Source: Cyclobacteriaceae bacterium
Lineage (GTDB): Bacteria > Bacteroidota > Bacteroidia > Cytophagales > Cyclobacteriaceae
Direction of reading: 5' to 3'
DNA: 5,976 nucleotides
Assembly: GCA_013140395.1 (NCBI GenBank)
Contig: JABFSY010000510.1
Span: 1 to 5,976 of the forward strand
Shown here: positions 4,907 to 5,976 of the stretch, in pieces
How positions within the stretch are numbered: the stretch's first letter is position 1
Layout: each line of letters opens with the position of its first letter
Notes under the pieces: generated by a model
What the model saw: only the letters and a program-made list of their open reading frames with translations
Database searches by the model: none
Told to the model about the DNA's origin: nothing
Made by a program: the position numbers and the translations under genes

Positions 4907-5770
4907 CTACACATCGCAAATCCTAATTGCTTTTTTTAGCGACTTCAATTTATTGGGTTTAGCCGGAATAAATTCTTGTGCCACAAATCCTGTAAAGCCC
5001 GTGTCAACAATGGCTTGCATAATAGCGGGGTAGTGAAGTTCTTGCGTATCGTCAATTTCATGACGACCGGGAACTCCCCCTGTATGAAAATGGGAAATGT
5101 ATTTAATGTTTTTACGAATGGTCGCAATCACATCGCCCTCCATGATCTGCATGTGATAGATGTCATAAAGCAGCTTAAATTCCTCCACTCCAAGTTTCTC
5201 GCAAAGTTGTACGCCCCAACTAGTGTAGTCACACTGATAGTCTTTGTGGTCTACTTTGCTGTTGAGTAGTTCCATGCTCACCGTCATTTTATATTGAGCG
5301 GCTACTTTCAGCACTGGTTCTAATCCACGAGCACAATTTTCTAAACCTTCTTCTTTTGAAAGCCCGTTGGCATTGCCGCTGAAGCAAATGACATTTTTCA
5401 ACCCGGCCTCTGCTGCTTTTGGAATATTGAGCGTATAATCTTTCAAAAGTTGCTCATGAAAAGCAGGATTGTTAAATCCTTTTTGCAATCCCCAATCATT
5501 GGCATACGCCATCGCGCAGGTAAGTCCATACTTCGCTGCTGTAGCCCATTGCGTTGAATTGAGCAGGTCAATGGATTTAATACCCATTTTCTTTGCAGCC
5601 GCACACAATTCATCAAGTGGAATATCACTATAACACCATTGACAAGCAGAGTGGTTGATTTTCCCCTTTACTGCCTCCGGCAAAGCGGCCATGGATTTAG
5701 CCATCTGAGGTAAAGCGACCACTCCGAAAGCTGTGACTGCCATTTTTTTAATTGCTTGATTTCGGTTCAT
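4907..5770 (-). CDS. Exported hydroxypyruvate isomerase-like TIM-barrel protein
   Basis: 287 aa when started at the ATG complementary to 5768-5770. This start is preferred over an in-frame ATG 8 codons earlier because it lies one base after the stop of the upstream amidohydrolase and gives a clean N-terminal signal. Residues 1-9 (MNRNQAIKK) are basic, 10-20 are hydrophobic (MAVTAFGVVAL), and a possible cleavage site follows SMA near residue 28. The layout resembles Tat signals of Bacteroidota TIM-barrel proteins, but the twin arginine is R3-N4, so Sec export is equally possible. The rest is a xylose isomerase-like TIM barrel of the Hyi family. Probable metal ligands are E167 (SMELLN), D203 (LLYDIYHMQ), H229 (SHFHTGG) and E266 (AQEF), with GVPGRHEID at 232-240. 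It probably interconverts a keto and aldehyde acid or sugar in the periplasm; the substrate is unknown. It is likely translationally coupled to the amidohydrolase. Confidence 0.85.
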   Translation of the reverse strand: MNRNQAIKKMAVTAFGVVALPQMAKSMAALPEAVKGKINHSACQWCYSDIPLDELCAAAKKMGIKSIDLLNSTQWATAAKYGLTCAMAYANDWGLQKGFNNPAFHEQLLKDYTLNIPKAAEAGLKNVICFSGNANGLSKEEGLENCARGLEPVLKVAAQYKMTVSMELLNSKVDHKDYQCDYTSWGVQLCEKLGVEEFKLLYDIYHMQIMEGDVIATIRKNIKYISHFHTGGVPGRHEIDDTQELHYPAIMQAIVDTGFTGFVAQEFIPAKPNKLKSLKKAIRICDV

Positions 5771-5771
5771 A

Positions 5772-5976
5772 TTATTTTTCGTTTCTGTAAACAACTCCGT
5801 CTTTCATCACCCATTTCACTCTTCTCAAATCAGAAATAACATTCGATGGGTCGCCCGACACAATCATCAAATCGGCTTTCAATCCTTCTTTAATAGCACC
5901 AACCTGTTGATCCAAATGAAATGCCTTTGCGTTGATAGTGGTTGCCGCCTTTAGGACATCCATTGGCTTCATGCCA
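5772..5976 (-). CDS. Amidohydrolase family protein, C-terminal fragment (runs off the window)
   Basis: The last 67 or so codons of a metal-dependent amidohydrolase (imidazolonepropionase/adenine deaminase-like superfamily) are present; the gene continues past 5976. The fragment shows the superfamily's C-terminal signature. GMKPMDVLKAATTINAKAF corresponds to the helix after the last catalytic strand. VGAIKEGLKADLMIVSGDP is the returning small beta-domain motif (G-x-I-x-x-G-x-x-ADL), and VMKDGVVYRN is the final strand. The metal-binding HxH and catalytic Asp lie outside the window, so substrate class cannot be judged. Its TAA stop (5772-5774) is one base from the start of the downstream TIM-barrel gene, which implies one transcript. 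An apparent internal Met at 5972 is not a start. Confidence 0.85.
   Translation of the reverse strand, partial: GMKPMDVLKAATTINAKAFHLDQQVGAIKEGLKADLMIVSGDPSNVISDLRRVKWVMKDGVVYRNEK

Noticed and set aside
5771..5794. Earlier in-frame ATG (5792-5794) as the start of the TIM-barrel gene
   Set aside because: It would overlap the amidohydrolase end and put eight polar residues in front of a compact signal peptide; the ATG at 5768-5770 fits better.

Overview
The window reads as chromosomal DNA of a Bacteroidota bacterium, most likely a Cytophagales-type lineage. GC content is moderate, Shine-Dalgarno sequences are absent before the starts, and short AT-rich spacers carry degenerate inverted repeats. 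Protein sequences resemble those of that phylum. The taxonomic call is an inference from style and protein similarity; there is no marker gene here.

Positions 45-3204 hold an arsenic block on the + strand: an ArsM-type arsenite SAM methyltransferase, a thioredoxin-type arsenate reductase (LMW-phosphatase fold), a small CxxC carboxymuconolactone decarboxylase/AhpD-like protein, and a radical SAM protein with a C-terminal Cys-rich domain (ArsS type). ArsM, the AhpD-like protein and ArsS are the known signature of arsenosugar biosynthesis. Arsenate would be reduced to arsenite, methylated to dimethylarsinous acid, then joined by ArsS to the 5'-deoxyadenosyl group of SAM. The AhpD-like and ArsS families include selenoproteins elsewhere; here both are all-cysteine versions. 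A near-perfect 18-bp palindrome at 9-26 is a candidate repressor operator, and a strong hairpin plus T-tract at 895-938 separates arsM from the reductase.

Positions 3280-4902 continue on the same strand with a creatininase-family metalloamidase and a trimeric-type purine nucleoside phosphorylase. Neither is a standard arsenic gene. However, the phosphorylase carries Asp where 6-oxopurine PNPs have Asn, and apparently lacks the His that contacts the ribose 5'-OH. A 5'-substituted adenosine is therefore a reasonable candidate substrate. This raises the hypothesis that it deadenylates the arsenic nucleoside made by ArsS.

Positions 4907-5976 lie on the - strand and converge tail-to-tail with the phosphorylase, only 4 bp apart. 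They hold a signal-peptide-bearing TIM-barrel isomerase-like protein and, just upstream of it, the C-terminal end of an amidohydrolase that runs off the window. These two look like a separate exported catabolic operon.

Two spacers flanking arsS (2067-2148 and 3205-3279) are each mostly filled by an imperfect inverted repeat of about 22-24 nt arms with internal short-period structure. No tRNA, rRNA, CRISPR, insertion sequence or gene-free stretch over 300 bases was seen.
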